This document shows positions 1 through 8,133 of a stretch of 8,885 nucleotides of DNA, piece by piece. The translations under genes and the position numbers were made by a program. The stretch covers positions 1 to 8,885 of the forward strand of contig JAEWGK010000139.1 of the NCBI GenBank assembly GCA_023388385.1, read 5' to 3'. The notes beneath the pieces are model-generated. The model was given only the letters and a program-made list of their open reading frames with translations. It was not told the origin of the DNA and ran no database searches. Positions within the stretch are counted from its first letter, which is position 1, and the number at the start of each line of letters is the position of its first letter. Source of the DNA: Actinomycetes bacterium (GTDB lineage: Bacteria > Actinomycetota > Actinomycetes > Mycobacteriales > Mycobacteriaceae).

Positions 1-728
1 TCATCCTGGTGCTGCTGGGCAGGCGCGGCGGGCAGGACGCCATCGTCGGCGTCGTCCTCGGCTTCGGCATGGGCCTGTCCGTGCTGTTCATCCACCTGTA
101 CCCGGGCCGCACGTCGACGGCGTTCGCGCTGCTGACGGGGCAGATCGTCGGCCTGTCCGACCAGTCGGTGAAGCTGCTGGCGGTCGTCGCCGTCATCGTC
201 GTCGCCGTCATCCTGCTGCTGTGGCGCCCGCTGGTGTTCGCCTCCGCGGACCCGGTGATGGCCGCGGCGGCGGGCGTGCCGGTGCGCACCCTCGGCGTCG
301 TCTTCGCGATCCTCGCCGGCATGACCGCGGCGCAGGGCGTGCAGATCGTCGGCGCGCTGCTCATCACCTCGCTCATCATCACGCCCGGCGCGGCGGCCGC
401 CCATGTGACGTCGTCGCCGGTGCGCGCCGTCATCCTGTCGGTGGTCTTCGCGGAGGTCGCGGCCGTCGGCGGCGTCATCCTGTCGCTGGCCCCGGGCGTG
501 CCGGTGTCGGTGCCCGTGACGATGCTCAGCTTCCTCATCTACCTCGTCTGCCGCCTCGTCGGCCGGTGGCGCGGCCGCACCGCGTCGAAGGACGAGGTCG
601 CCGCCCGCCGCTGGACCGGCGGCGGCTCCGCGGGCCACGGTGGCGACGCCGACGGCGCGGGCGACGTCGTCAGTAGTTGCGGACCAGGACCTCGTCGATC
701 TTGCCCCGCCGCGCCGCGTTGGAGTTGA
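1..728 (+). CDS. Metal-ion ABC transporter permease, ABC-3 (ZnuB/MntB/TroC) family, 5' partial
   Basis: The gene enters from the left edge; the reading frame is open from base 3 and stops with TGA at 726-728. The roughly 240 visible residues are hydrophobic, with several membrane helices. Recognisable parts are a segment near AIVGVVLGFGMGLSVLFI, a cytoplasmic coupling loop reading FASADPVMAAAAGVPV (the usual ABC-3 loop ends in A-x-x-x-G-V/I-P), the segment GALLITSLIITPGAAA, and a last helix around TMLSFLIYLVCRLVG. These are typical of permeases that import zinc or manganese with a binding protein and an ATPase, which should lie to the left. About 50-70 N-terminal residues are probably missing. 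After the last helix comes a polar, Gly/Ala/Asp-rich tail of about 50 residues. Its final 20 or so residues are read from the antisense of the convergent methyltransferase gene, so the native C-terminus may have been altered. The metal cannot be told from the sequence. Confidence 0.85.
   Translation, partial: ILVLLGRRGGQDAIVGVVLGFGMGLSVLFIHLYPGRTSTAFALLTGQIVGLSDQSVKLLAVVAVIVVAVILLLWRPLVFASADPVMAAAAGVPVRTLGVVFAILAGMTAAQGVQIVGALLITSLIITPGAAAAHVTSSPVRAVILSVVFAEVAAVGGVILSLAPGVPVSVPVTMLSFLIYLVCRLVGRWRGRTASKDEVAARRWTGGGSAGHGGDADGAGDVVSSCGPGPRRSCPAAPRWS
600..626 (-). terminator. GC-only hairpin, possible terminator of the cysS-rlmB-dam transcript
   Basis: On the minus strand a six-base outer arm GCCGCC pairs with GGCGGC, and a four-base inner stem closes a six-base loop, with one bulged G between the two parts. 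The hairpin begins 43 bases beyond the methyltransferase stop. It has no following U-run, and it lies inside the coding sequence of the opposite-strand permease, so chance formation in GC-rich coding DNA is quite possible. Confidence 0.25.
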
Positions 729-1506
729 TGGCGCGGGAGGCGCGGACGACGTCGATGCGGTAGTCCGCCCAGAGTTCCCGGATGAACGGCGTCGCCGAGT
801 TCGACAGCAGGAAGCGCACCCCGCGCGCGTCCAGGTCGTCGCACGCGGCCTTCAGCGACTCCTGCTCCGCGCGGCCGAAGCCGTCGCTGGCATAGCCGGT
901 GAAGTTCGCGGTGGCGCTGACGACGTCGTACGGCGGATCGAGGTAGACCACATCGCCCGCCTCCGCCTCGGCTAACGACTCGGCGAAGCCCCGGACGGCC
1001 AGCTCCACGTCGGCGCGGCGGAGGTAGCCGTGGACGTCGCGCAGGCCGGCCTCGTTGACGATGTTCGGCTTCGCGTACCGCCCGTATGGGGCGTTGAACT
1101 GGCCGGCCCGGTTCACTCGGTAGAGGCCGTTGTAGCAGGTCTTGTTCAGGTACAGCATGCGGGCGGCCTTCTGGGCCGCGGGGCGCGCCGCGAACCCGCC
1201 CGGGTCCCGGTCCCACGCGCGGATGGCGTAGAAGTGCTCCGGACCGTTGGCGGCCTCGTGCGCGCGCAGCTCCGCAAGGAGCCCGTCCAGGTCGTCGCGG
1301 ATGACGGTCAGGAGGTTGATGATCTCCACGTTGACGTCGGCGACTCGGGCGCGGGCCGGCTGCAGATCGAACAGGACGGCGCCGCCGCCGAGGAACGGCT
1401 CGTGGTAGGTGACGTCGCCGGACGCCGCGTCGTGCGGCAGGCGGGCGCGGATCTCCGGGAGGAGCTGCCGCTTGCCGCCCGCCCACTTGATGACGGGCGC
1501 GACCAT
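670..1506 (-). CDS. dam: Dam-family (D12 class) DNA adenine-N6 methyltransferase, apparently solitary
   Basis: This 278-residue protein has the layout of D12-class alpha-type N6-adenine methyltransferases. The S-adenosylmethionine-binding parts are KWAGGK at residues 7-12 and EPFLGGGAVLF at 36-46, followed by a DVN acidic motif at 57-59. The central recognition region around residues 120-146 carries the family's LNKTCYNGLYRVN and GQFNAPYGRY blocks. The catalytic motif is DPPY at 190-193, and the C-terminus has the typical R-G-K-I-D-E-V-L-V-R-N-Y ending. Length is normal for Dam (about 270-280). By homology it methylates adenine, most likely in GATC, but the target is an inference. The ATG (1504-1506) directly abuts the rlmB stop (1507-1509) and I see no well-spaced Shine-Dalgarno sequence, so translation probably depends on reinitiation after rlmB. 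No restriction endonuclease or MutH-like gene is visible. Base composition by eye matches its neighbours, so any acquisition is old or from a similar genome. Confidence 0.9.
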   Translation of the reverse strand: MVAPVIKWAGGKRQLLPEIRARLPHDAASGDVTYHEPFLGGGAVLFDLQPARARVADVNVEIINLLTVIRDDLDGLLAELRAHEAANGPEHFYAIRAWDRDPGGFAARPAAQKAARMLYLNKTCYNGLYRVNRAGQFNAPYGRYAKPNIVNEAGLRDVHGYLRRADVELAVRGFAESLAEAEAGDVVYLDPPYDVVSATANFTGYASDGFGRAEQESLKAACDDLDARGVRFLLSNSATPFIRELWADYRIDVVRASRAINSNAARRGKIDEVLVRNY

Positions 1507-2463
1507 CTAGGAGCCGGCCCCCGCGACGTCGGCGGCGCGGCGCTGACGGGCGAACTCCGACAGCGTGACGCCCGCGGCGACGGAGGCGTTGAGCGACTCC
1601 ACGCCCGCGGCCATCGGGATGGACATGATGGTGTCGCACGTCTCCCGCACCAGGCGGGACAGGCCCTTGCCCTCGGAGCCGACGACCACGACGGTCGGGG
1701 TCGTGCCGTCGTAGGTGTCCAGCGTGTGGTCGCCGCCGGCGTCGAGGCCGACGACCTGGTAGCCCGCCTTCTGCAGCTGCTGCAGCGCGCGGACCATGTT
1801 CGTCGCCCGCGCGACCGGCAGCTTCGCCGCCGTTCCCGCCGACGTGCGCCAGGCGACGCCGGTCACCGCGGCGGAGCGGCGCTCCGGGATGATGACGCCG
1901 TGGCCGCCGAACGCCGCCGCCGAGCGGATGACCGCGCCGAGGTTGCGGGGGTCGGTGATGTTGTCCAGGCACACGATGAGGCCCGGGGCGCCCGATGCCT
2001 CGGCCCGGCCCATGAGGTCCTCGACCGCCATGTAGCGGTACGGCTGGATCACCAGGCCGATGCCCTGGTGCAGGCCATTGCCGGTCATGCGGTCGAGTTC
2101 GTGGCGCGGGACCTCCTGCACGGCGATGCCGCGATCGCCGGCGAGGCGCACGGCCTCCTCCAGCCGGTCGTCGTTGTCCGTGCCCAGGGCGACGATGAGC
2201 GCCTGGCCCGGCACCTTCGCCCGCAGGCACTCGACGACGGGGTTGCGGCCGACGACCAGGTCCACCTCCTCCTTCTGGTGGCGGCCCTGGTCGCGCCGCT
2301 GCTGCTCGCGCTTGCGCTTGTACGCGGCGTGGTAGACCCGGTCCTCCGCCTTCGGGGTCGGGCCCTTGCCGCGCAGGCCGCGCTTGTGGCCGCCGGTGCC
2401 GCCGGACGCGCCCTTCTTCGTCGTCTTGCGCACCGCTCCGCGGCGCCGGGAGTTGCCCGCCAT
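1507..2463 (-). CDS. rlmB: 23S rRNA (guanosine-2'-O-)-methyltransferase RlmB, SpoU/TrmH family
   Basis: This 318-residue SPOUT-class enzyme is expected to methylate the 2'-O of a conserved guanosine (G2251 in E. coli numbering) in the peptidyl-transferase region of 23S rRNA. Residues 1-65 form a highly basic, low-complexity extension rich in Lys, Arg and Gly, common in actinobacterial members. The RNA-binding SpoU N-domain starts near [11 protein letters not shown] (70-80). The catalytic domain has motif 1 [17 protein letters not shown] (167-183, with Asn174 and Arg180), motif 2 [13 protein letters not shown] (259-271) and motif 3 [16 protein letters not shown] (281-296), which make the trefoil-knot cofactor site. 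The ATG at 2461-2463 follows a GGAGGA ribosome-binding site with 7-base spacing. The gene lies 45 bp after the cysS stop and is immediately followed by the methyltransferase gene, so all three are probably co-transcribed. SpoU enzymes differ in RNA target, so the exact nucleotide is inferred. Confidence 0.92.
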   Translation of the reverse strand: MAGNSRRRGAVRKTTKKGASGGTGGHKRGLRGKGPTPKAEDRVYHAAYKRKREQQRRDQGRHQKEEVDLVVGRNPVVECLRAKVPGQALIVALGTDNDDRLEEAVRLAGDRGIAVQEVPRHELDRMTGNGLHQGIGLVIQPYRYMAVEDLMGRAEASGAPGLIVCLDNITDPRNLGAVIRSAAAFGGHGVIIPERRSAAVTGVAWRTSAGTAAKLPVARATNMVRALQQLQKAGYQVVGLDAGGDHTLDTYDGTTPTVVVVGSEGKGLSRLVRETCDTIMSIPMAAGVESLNASVAAGVTLSEFARQRRAADVAGAGS

Positions 2464-2508
2464 GTCGTTCCTCCGCCTCGTCCTCGTCGTTCCGCCGTTT
2501 CTGGCCCG

Positions 2509-3918
<1,410 letters not shown>

Positions 3919-3925
3919 GCGGGCC

Positions 3926-3931
3926 AGTCTA
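3926..3931 (-). promoter_or_regulatory. Candidate -10 box (TAGACT) of a leaderless cysS promoter
   Basis: Read on the minus strand, TAGACT fits the actinobacterial TANNNT -10 consensus. It ends 7 bases before the cysS GTG, so transcription would start at or next to the first codon. Such leaderless starts are common in mycobacteria and corynebacteria, and the lack of a ribosome-binding site here agrees with one. No good -35 element is visible at 16-18 bases upstream. Confidence 0.45.
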
Positions 3932-3960
3932 GCGGGCCGGCCGACATGCCCCGGCACGAC

Positions 3961-4016
3961 CGCGCGGGGTGCGCGGGGTCGCATGGTTCCGGCACGCGCG
4001 GGGTGCGCGGGGTTGC
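3961..4016. repeat. Imperfect direct repeat in the carD-cysS spacer, built on four copies of GCGCGGGGT
   Basis: Positions 3961-3982 and 3995-4016 match at 21 of 22 bases with a 34-bp period. Each copy contains two tandem 9-mers GCGCGGGGT (3962-3970, 3971-3979, 3996-4004, 4005-4013). Both copies are also preceded by CCGGCAC (3951-3957 and 3989-3995). The repeat lies within the 152-bp non-coding stretch 3919-4070, between the carD stop and the cysS start, and 30-90 bases upstream of the proposed cysS promoter box. It could be an operator, part of a carD 3' end, or a remnant of rearrangement. I recognise no known repeat family. Confidence 0.7.
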
Positions 4017-4070
4017 GCCGCGGAGCCCGGGCCGGCGGACCACCGGCGCCCGCATGGCGACGCCGGGGCG

Positions 4071-4646
4071 CTACGCGTCCAGGTCGACGGCCCCGGCAGG
4101 GGCCTTCGCGGCCGCGGCATCGGCGCCCTCGCCCCCCTCGCCGGAGGCGGCACGGTGGCGCTCGATGGTGGCCTCGATGCGATCGAAGGTGACGGAGACC
4201 TTCTCGTCGTCGACGCCCTCGGCCAGCGCGAGCTCACCGACGAGAACCTGCCGGGCCTTCGACAGCATGCGCTTCTCGCCGGCGGACAGGCCACGGTCCT
4301 GGTCGCGGCGCCACAGGTCGCGGACGACCTCGGCGACCTTGTTGATGTCGCCGGAGCCCAGCCGCTCCTGGTTGGCCTTGTAGCGGCGGGACCAGTTGCC
4401 CGCCTCCTCCACATCGGTCTCACGCAGGACGGAGAAGACCTTCAGCAGCCCCTCTTCGCCGACGACGTCGCGGACACCGACCAGCTCCGCGTTCTTCGCG
4501 GGCACCTGGATGCTCAGGTCGGACTGCAGGATCTGGAGGACCAGGTAGGTCATCGTCTCGCCGAACATCTCGCGCTCGACGATGTCCTCGATCTTCGCGG
4601 CCCCGTGATGCGGGTAGACGACGGTGTCACCGACGGCGAATTCCAT
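4071..4646 (-). CDS. carD: CarD, RNA polymerase-binding transcriptional regulator
   Basis: This 191-residue protein binds the RNA polymerase beta subunit and upstream promoter DNA and stabilises open complexes, notably at rRNA promoters. The N-terminal Tudor-like RNA polymerase-interaction domain begins [16 protein letters not shown] and runs to about residue 55. The helical DNA-binding domain contains NWSRRYKAN (84-92) with Trp85, the residue that wedges into the promoter bubble edge, followed by [18 protein letters not shown] and [25 protein letters not shown]. Arg25, equivalent to a polymerase-contacting residue in M. tuberculosis CarD, is kept. The second, Arg47, is Gln here (codon CAG at 4506-4508). 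The C-terminus is about 30 residues longer than the 162-residue M. tuberculosis protein and ends in a low-complexity Ala/Gly/Glu tail. The ATG at 4644-4646 has a GGAG about 6 bases upstream. The gene diverges from the lipoprotein gene. Confidence 0.95.
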   Translation of the reverse strand: MEFAVGDTVVYPHHGAAKIEDIVEREMFGETMTYLVLQILQSDLSIQVPAKNAELVGVRDVVGEEGLLKVFSVLRETDVEEAGNWSRRYKANQERLGSGDINKVAEVVRDLWRRDQDRGLSAGEKRMLSKARQVLVGELALAEGVDDEKVSVTFDRIEATIERHRAASGEGGEGADAAAAKAPAGAVDLDA

Positions 4647-4677
4647 GTGCTCTCCACTCCCCTTTCAGCGGCCCCCA

Positions 4678-4683
4678 ATCCTA
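4678..4683 (-). promoter_or_regulatory. Candidate carD -10 box (TAGGAT)
   Basis: On the minus strand, TAGGAT preceded by GTGT matches the TANNNT consensus and would give a 5' untranslated leader of about 25 bases carrying the carD ribosome-binding site. No convincing TTGACA-like -35 is present. It lies back to back with the lipoprotein promoter candidate in the 156-bp divergent region. Confidence 0.45.
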
Positions 4684-4694
4684 ACACGGGCACC

Positions 4695-4725
4695 TTGCCT
4701 CCCCCCGTGCGGCAGGCGGTAGTAT
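4695..4725 (+). promoter_or_regulatory. Candidate promoter for the lpqE-radA-disA operon
   Basis: A TAGTAT -10 box lies at 4720-4725. A possible -35, TTGCCT, lies at 4695-4700, with a rather long 19-base spacer. Transcription would start near 4732 and leave a leader of about 70 bases before the lipoprotein ATG. A second TANNNT match, TAAGGT at 4747-4752, is an alternative. I see no riboswitch or strong hairpin in the leader. Confidence 0.4.
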
Positions 4726-4802
4726 GAGAAGAGCCTGTGAACCCACTAAGGTGTCGTTCCATAGAAGCCCCATCCTCAACCCCCGCATGGAGGACGTTCA
4801 TC

Positions 4803-5594
4803 ATGACCCTCTCCTCGGCCATCCGCCGCGGCGCCCTCGCCGCCGCCGCGGCCGGCGCCGCCGTCGCGCTGACCGCCTGCTCCGCCGGACAGCTGTCCCA
4901 GACCTCCGATCAGGTCGCCGCCGTCGACGGCGCCCGCAACAGCAGCACCGCCGTCCCGGGCGGCGTCGCGGTGCGTGACTCGCAGGTCATCTTCGACGAC
5001 TCCGAGGCCAACGCCGGCGCCGCGGTGAAGTTCACCGCCGTCAACCAGGAGCGCTCGGGCGAGGTCTTCACCGTCGACACGGTGTCCGTCGAGGGCGCCG
5101 GCGACGTCACCTTCACCAAGGTCGCCGCCACCGACTCCTACGAGGCCGCCGTCAAGGACGGGGCCGAGAGCCTGGTCATCCCGCGCAACTGCTCCGTCGT
5201 CGTCGACTCCCAGCGCTCCATCGAGACCATGGTCCCGAAGGCCGACGAAAACCCGGCCTGCATCGCGTGGTTCGCCTCCGACATCCCGGCCGAGACCATC
5301 GTCGGCGCCGACGGCAATGCCGCCGCGCTGAACCGCAACATCACGTACCGGGTCACCTCCTCCGAGGGCGGCCGCGAGGAGATCGTCCTGCACTCCCCGG
5401 TCTCCGCGTTCATCCCGCAGTCGGGCCTGACCGACCGCACCAACGAGGGCGAGAAGACCGCTGGCCTGGCGCACGTCCCGACCGAGCCCGCGTCCCCGAT
5501 CGCCGAGACCGTGGGCGAGGCCGGCAAGGCCCTCGAGGGCGTCCCATCCGACGAGACCAAGGGCCTCCGCACCGGCTACTCGCTGAACAACTAG
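4803..5594 (+). CDS. lpqE: LpqE-like secreted lipoprotein
   Basis: This 263-residue protein begins with a lipoprotein signal peptide: RR at 8-9, an Ala-rich hydrophobic stretch at 11-23, and lipobox LTAC with lipidated Cys26. The mature start, CSAGQLSQTSDQVAAVDG, fits the pattern I recall for LpqE at this locus in M. tuberculosis (Rv3584). The rest looks like a beta-rich extracytoplasmic domain, with GVAVRDSQVIF opening it. Cys130 and Cys153 could form a disulfide. The last 50 or so residues are Glu/Pro/Thr-rich and probably extended. It is longer than the M. tuberculosis protein (about 180 residues). Its molecular role is not known to me; it should be anchored in the outer face of the plasma membrane. 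An in-frame ATG-less start at 4737 would add 22 residues before the signal peptide and is rejected, because GGAGGA at 4789-4794 is ideally spaced from the 4803 ATG. radA follows after 19 bp. Confidence 0.8.
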   Translation: MTLSSAIRRGALAAAAAGAAVALTACSAGQLSQTSDQVAAVDGARNSSTAVPGGVAVRDSQVIFDDSEANAGAAVKFTAVNQERSGEVFTVDTVSVEGAGDVTFTKVAATDSYEAAVKDGAESLVIPRNCSVVVDSQRSIETMVPKADENPACIAWFASDIPAETIVGADGNAAALNRNITYRVTSSEGGREEIVLHSPVSAFIPQSGLTDRTNEGEKTAGLAHVPTEPASPIAETVGEAGKALEGVPSDETKGLRTGYSLNN

Positions 5595-5613
5595 TTCCCC
5601 GAGGGGCGGCAGC

Positions 5614-7068
5614 ATGGCCAAGGGGCCGTCGTACCGGTGCACCTCCTGCGGGCACCGCGTGTCGAAGTGGGTCGGCCGCTGCCCCTCCTGCGGGGAATGG
5701 GGGACCATGGAGGAGGTCGCCGTCGACATGACGGCCTCCCCCCGGGGCTCCGGACCGTCCACGTCGTCCGGCGTGGGCGGTTTCGTCGTGTCCGCGACCC
5801 GTCCGGCACGGGCGGCGAAGCCCATCACCGGCATCGCGGAGGGATCCGCGACGGCCGTGCCCACGGGCATCGGCGAACTGGACCGCGTGCTCGGCCGCGG
5901 CGTCGTGCCGGGCTCCGTCCTGCTGCTGGCGGGCGAACCGGGCGTCGGCAAGTCCACTCTCCTGTTGGAGGTCGCCTACCGCTGGGCGACAAAGGGCGTC
6001 TCCCCCGCCCTGTACGTCACCGGCGAGGAGTCGCCGGGGCAGGTCCGGCTGCGGGCCGGGCGCACGGGGGCGCTCGACGACAACCTGCTGCTGGCCGCCG
6101 AGGGCGACGTCGGCGCGGTCCTGGGGCTCGCGGAGGAGACGCGCCCCGGGCTGCTCATCGTCGACTCGGTGCAGACCATGCAGGCCGCCGGCGTCGACGG
6201 CACCCGCGGCGGTGTCGCGCAGGCGCGCGCCGTCACCGCCGCGCTGACGTCGCTGGCGAAGAACACGGGCATCGCCGTCCTCCTGGTCGGCCACGTGACG
6301 AAGGACGGCACGGTCGCCGGCCCCCGCGTCATGGAGCACCTCGTCGACGCGGTCCTGTCCTTCGAGGGCGACCGCCACACGGGTCTGCGCTTCCTGCGCG
6401 GCCTGAAGAACCGCTTCGGGGCAACCGACGAGGTCGGCTGCTTCGAGCAGACCTCCGACGGCATCCGGGAGGTGCCGGATCCGACGGGTCTGTTCCTCCA
6501 TCACCGCGAGCCGGCGCCGGGTACCGCCATCACCGTCGCGGTCGACGGCCGCCGCCCGCTGCTGGCGGAGGTCCAGGGCCTCGTCGTCCCCGGCGAGGGC
6601 GGCGGCTCCCCGCGACGCACGGTGACGGGCCTGGACCCGCGGCGGGTGCCGATGATCGCCGCCATCCTCCAGCAGCACGGCGGCGCCTCGCAGCTGTCGC
6701 GCCTGGAGCTCTATGCCGCGACCGTCGGAGGCATGACGCTGCACGAACCGGCCGCGGACCTCGCGGTCGCCGTCGCCCTGTCGTCGTCGATGACGGGCCG
6801 CGTCGTCCGGAAGGACCTCATCGTCCTCGGCGAGCTGGGACTCGCCGGCGAGGTCCGCCGCGTCCCCGACGCCGCCCGCCGTCTGAAGGAGGCCGCCCGC
6901 ATGGGCTTCACCCGCGCCGTCGTCCCGCCCGGCACCGCCCGCGTCGCCGGCATCCGCGCCGTCGAGGCCCCCACCGTCGCCGCGGCCCTCGACGCGGCGC
7001 TCGGGGGAGGCTCCGCCAAGCCCACCGGCTCCGGCAGGGCGCCCCGGGAGACCGGGGGTGCCTCGTGA
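5614..7068 (+). CDS. radA: DNA repair protein RadA (RadA/Sms)
   Basis: This 484-residue RecA-like ATPase promotes branch migration and processing of recombination intermediates. Four cysteines at 9, 12, 23 and 26 (CTSC and CPSC) form the N-terminal zinc finger. Walker A is GEPGVGKST at 107-115, Walker B LLIVDSV at 180-186, and the RadA-specific KNRFG motif is at 265-269. Residues from about 340 to 460 form the Lon-protease-like domain (DPRRVPMIAAIL, LGELGLAGEVRRV). After it comes a short Gly/Pro-rich tail. The ATG at 5614 has GAGGGG 7 bases upstream. The gene lies 19 bp after the lipoprotein gene and overlaps disA by four bases (GTGA), so the three should be co-transcribed. In mycobacteria RadA binds DisA and inhibits its cyclic di-AMP synthesis; the same link is likely here by gene order and homology. 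Confidence 0.95.
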   Translation: MAKGPSYRCTSCGHRVSKWVGRCPSCGEWGTMEEVAVDMTASPRGSGPSTSSGVGGFVVSATRPARAAKPITGIAEGSATAVPTGIGELDRVLGRGVVPGSVLLLAGEPGVGKSTLLLEVAYRWATKGVSPALYVTGEESPGQVRLRAGRTGALDDNLLLAAEGDVGAVLGLAEETRPGLLIVDSVQTMQAAGVDGTRGGVAQARAVTAALTSLAKNTGIAVLLVGHVTKDGTVAGPRVMEHLVDAVLSFEGDRHTGLRFLRGLKNRFGATDEVGCFEQTSDGIREVPDPTGLFLHHREPAPGTAITVAVDGRRPLLAEVQGLVVPGEGGGSPRRTVTGLDPRRVPMIAAILQQHGGASQLSRLELYAATVGGMTLHEPAADLAVAVALSSSMTGRVVRKDLIVLGELGLAGEVRRVPDAARRLKEAARMGFTRAVVPPGTARVAGIRAVEAPTVAAALDAALGGGSAKPTGSGRAPRETGGAS

Positions 7069-8132
7069 CCCCGCGCCACGGCATCGACCCGGAGCTGCTG
7101 CGACGACTGGCCCCGGGCACGGGCATCCGCGATGCCCTGGACCGCATCCGCCGCGGCCGCACGGGCGCGCTCATCGTGCTGGGCCACGGCGAGGCGGTGC
7201 GGGCGCTGTGCGACGGCGGATTCGTCATCGACGCCGCCTTCACGCCGACCCGGCTGCGGGAGCTGTGCAAGATGGACGGCGCCGTCGTCCTGTCCGCCGA
7301 CGGCGCCCGCATACACCGCGCGAACGTCCATCTGACCCCGGACCGCTCCGTGCCCACCGAGGAGTCCGGCACCCGGCACCGCAGCGCCGAGCGCACGTCC
7401 GCGCAGGCGGGGGTGCCGGTCATCGCGGTGAGCCAGTCGATGGACATCGTGACGGTCTACGACGGCGGCGCCCGCCACGTCCTCACCGACTCCGCGGAGA
7501 TCCTCGCCCGCGCGAACCAGGCGCTGGCGACCATCGGTCGCTACCGCGCCCGGCTGGATGAGGAGGAGGGCCGGCTCTTCGCCGCCGAGCTCCACGGCTT
7601 CGCCTCCGCGGGCGCGGCGGCGGGCGTGCTGCGCTTGGCGGAGCTGCTGCGCCGCACGGGCGACGGCGTCGCCCGCGACGTCGTCGAGCTGGGCGACGAC
7701 GGCCACGCGCTGGGCATGCAGCTGGACGAGCTGCTCGCCGACGTCGGCCGAGCCCGCCGACTGCTGCTGCGCGACTACCTGGTCAGCGCCACGGGCGCGC
7801 CGACCGCCGACGAGATCGCGGAGGCCTCCGCGCTGCTCGCCGCGCTTGACGACGGCGACCTGGTCGGCGCCCCGGCGATCTCCCGCGTGCTCGGCTTCCC
7901 CGGCAACCCGGAGAGCCTGGACGAGCAGGTCGACCCGCGCGGCTACCGGGCGCTCGCCCGGGTTCCGCGGATGCCGGAGCCGCTCATGGACCGGATCGTC
8001 GACCGCTTCGTCACCCTGCCCGCGCTGCTCGACGCCGGCCGGGCGGAACTGGCGGAGGTGCCGGGCCTCGGCCCCATGTGGGCCGGGCACATCCGGCAGG
8101 GGCTGGACCGGCTCGCCCACCGCGCGGGCTGA
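7065..8132 (+). CDS. disA: DNA integrity scanning diadenylate cyclase DisA
   Basis: This 355-residue enzyme makes cyclic di-AMP from two ATP and scans DNA for branched structures. Three parts are visible. The N-terminal diadenylate cyclase domain has the catalytic MDGA motif at 70-73 and the nucleotide-binding GTRHRSAER motif at 102-110. A helical spine covers roughly 145-300. A C-terminal helix-hairpin-helix DNA-binding domain (FVTLPALLDAG then AEVPGLGPMWA, about 315-352) follows. All key residues are present and the length is normal. The start is the GTG at 7065-7067, overlapping the radA TGA (7066-7068), which implies translational coupling; a G-rich stretch just upstream could serve as ribosome-binding site. 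The frame is open far upstream inside radA, but that part is a shadow. It is convergent with the next gene, leaving 30 bp between stops. Confidence 0.95.
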   Translation: MTPRHGIDPELLRRLAPGTGIRDALDRIRRGRTGALIVLGHGEAVRALCDGGFVIDAAFTPTRLRELCKMDGAVVLSADGARIHRANVHLTPDRSVPTEESGTRHRSAERTSAQAGVPVIAVSQSMDIVTVYDGGARHVLTDSAEILARANQALATIGRYRARLDEEEGRLFAAELHGFASAGAAAGVLRLAELLRRTGDGVARDVVELGDDGHALGMQLDELLADVGRARRLLLRDYLVSATGAPTADEIAEASALLAALDDGDLVGAPAISRVLGFPGNPESLDEQVDPRGYRALARVPRMPEPLMDRIVDRFVTLPALLDAGRAELAEVPGLGPMWAGHIRQGLDRLAHRAG

Positions 8133-8133
8133 T

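Noticed and set aside
1507..2463. Basic 65-residue N-terminal extension of RlmB as a novel fused domain
   Set aside because: Similar Lys/Arg-rich extensions are usual in actinobacterial SpoU-family enzymes, so it is not a departure from the family.
4031..4050. Small inverted repeat (GCCGG/CCGGC) just after the carD stop as a terminator
   Set aside because: It has only five base pairs with mismatches outside them and no U-run; such pairs are common by chance at this GC content.
5410..6744. 444-codon open frame on the - strand opposite lpqE and radA
   Set aside because: It is antisense shadow sequence with no domain; radA on the + strand has all catalytic motifs.
5637..7064. Upstream extension of the disA frame through radA, as if a RadA-DisA-type fusion
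   Set aside because: The upstream part is Arg/Pro/Gly-rich shadow of radA. DisA homology starts right at the GTG overlapping the radA stop.
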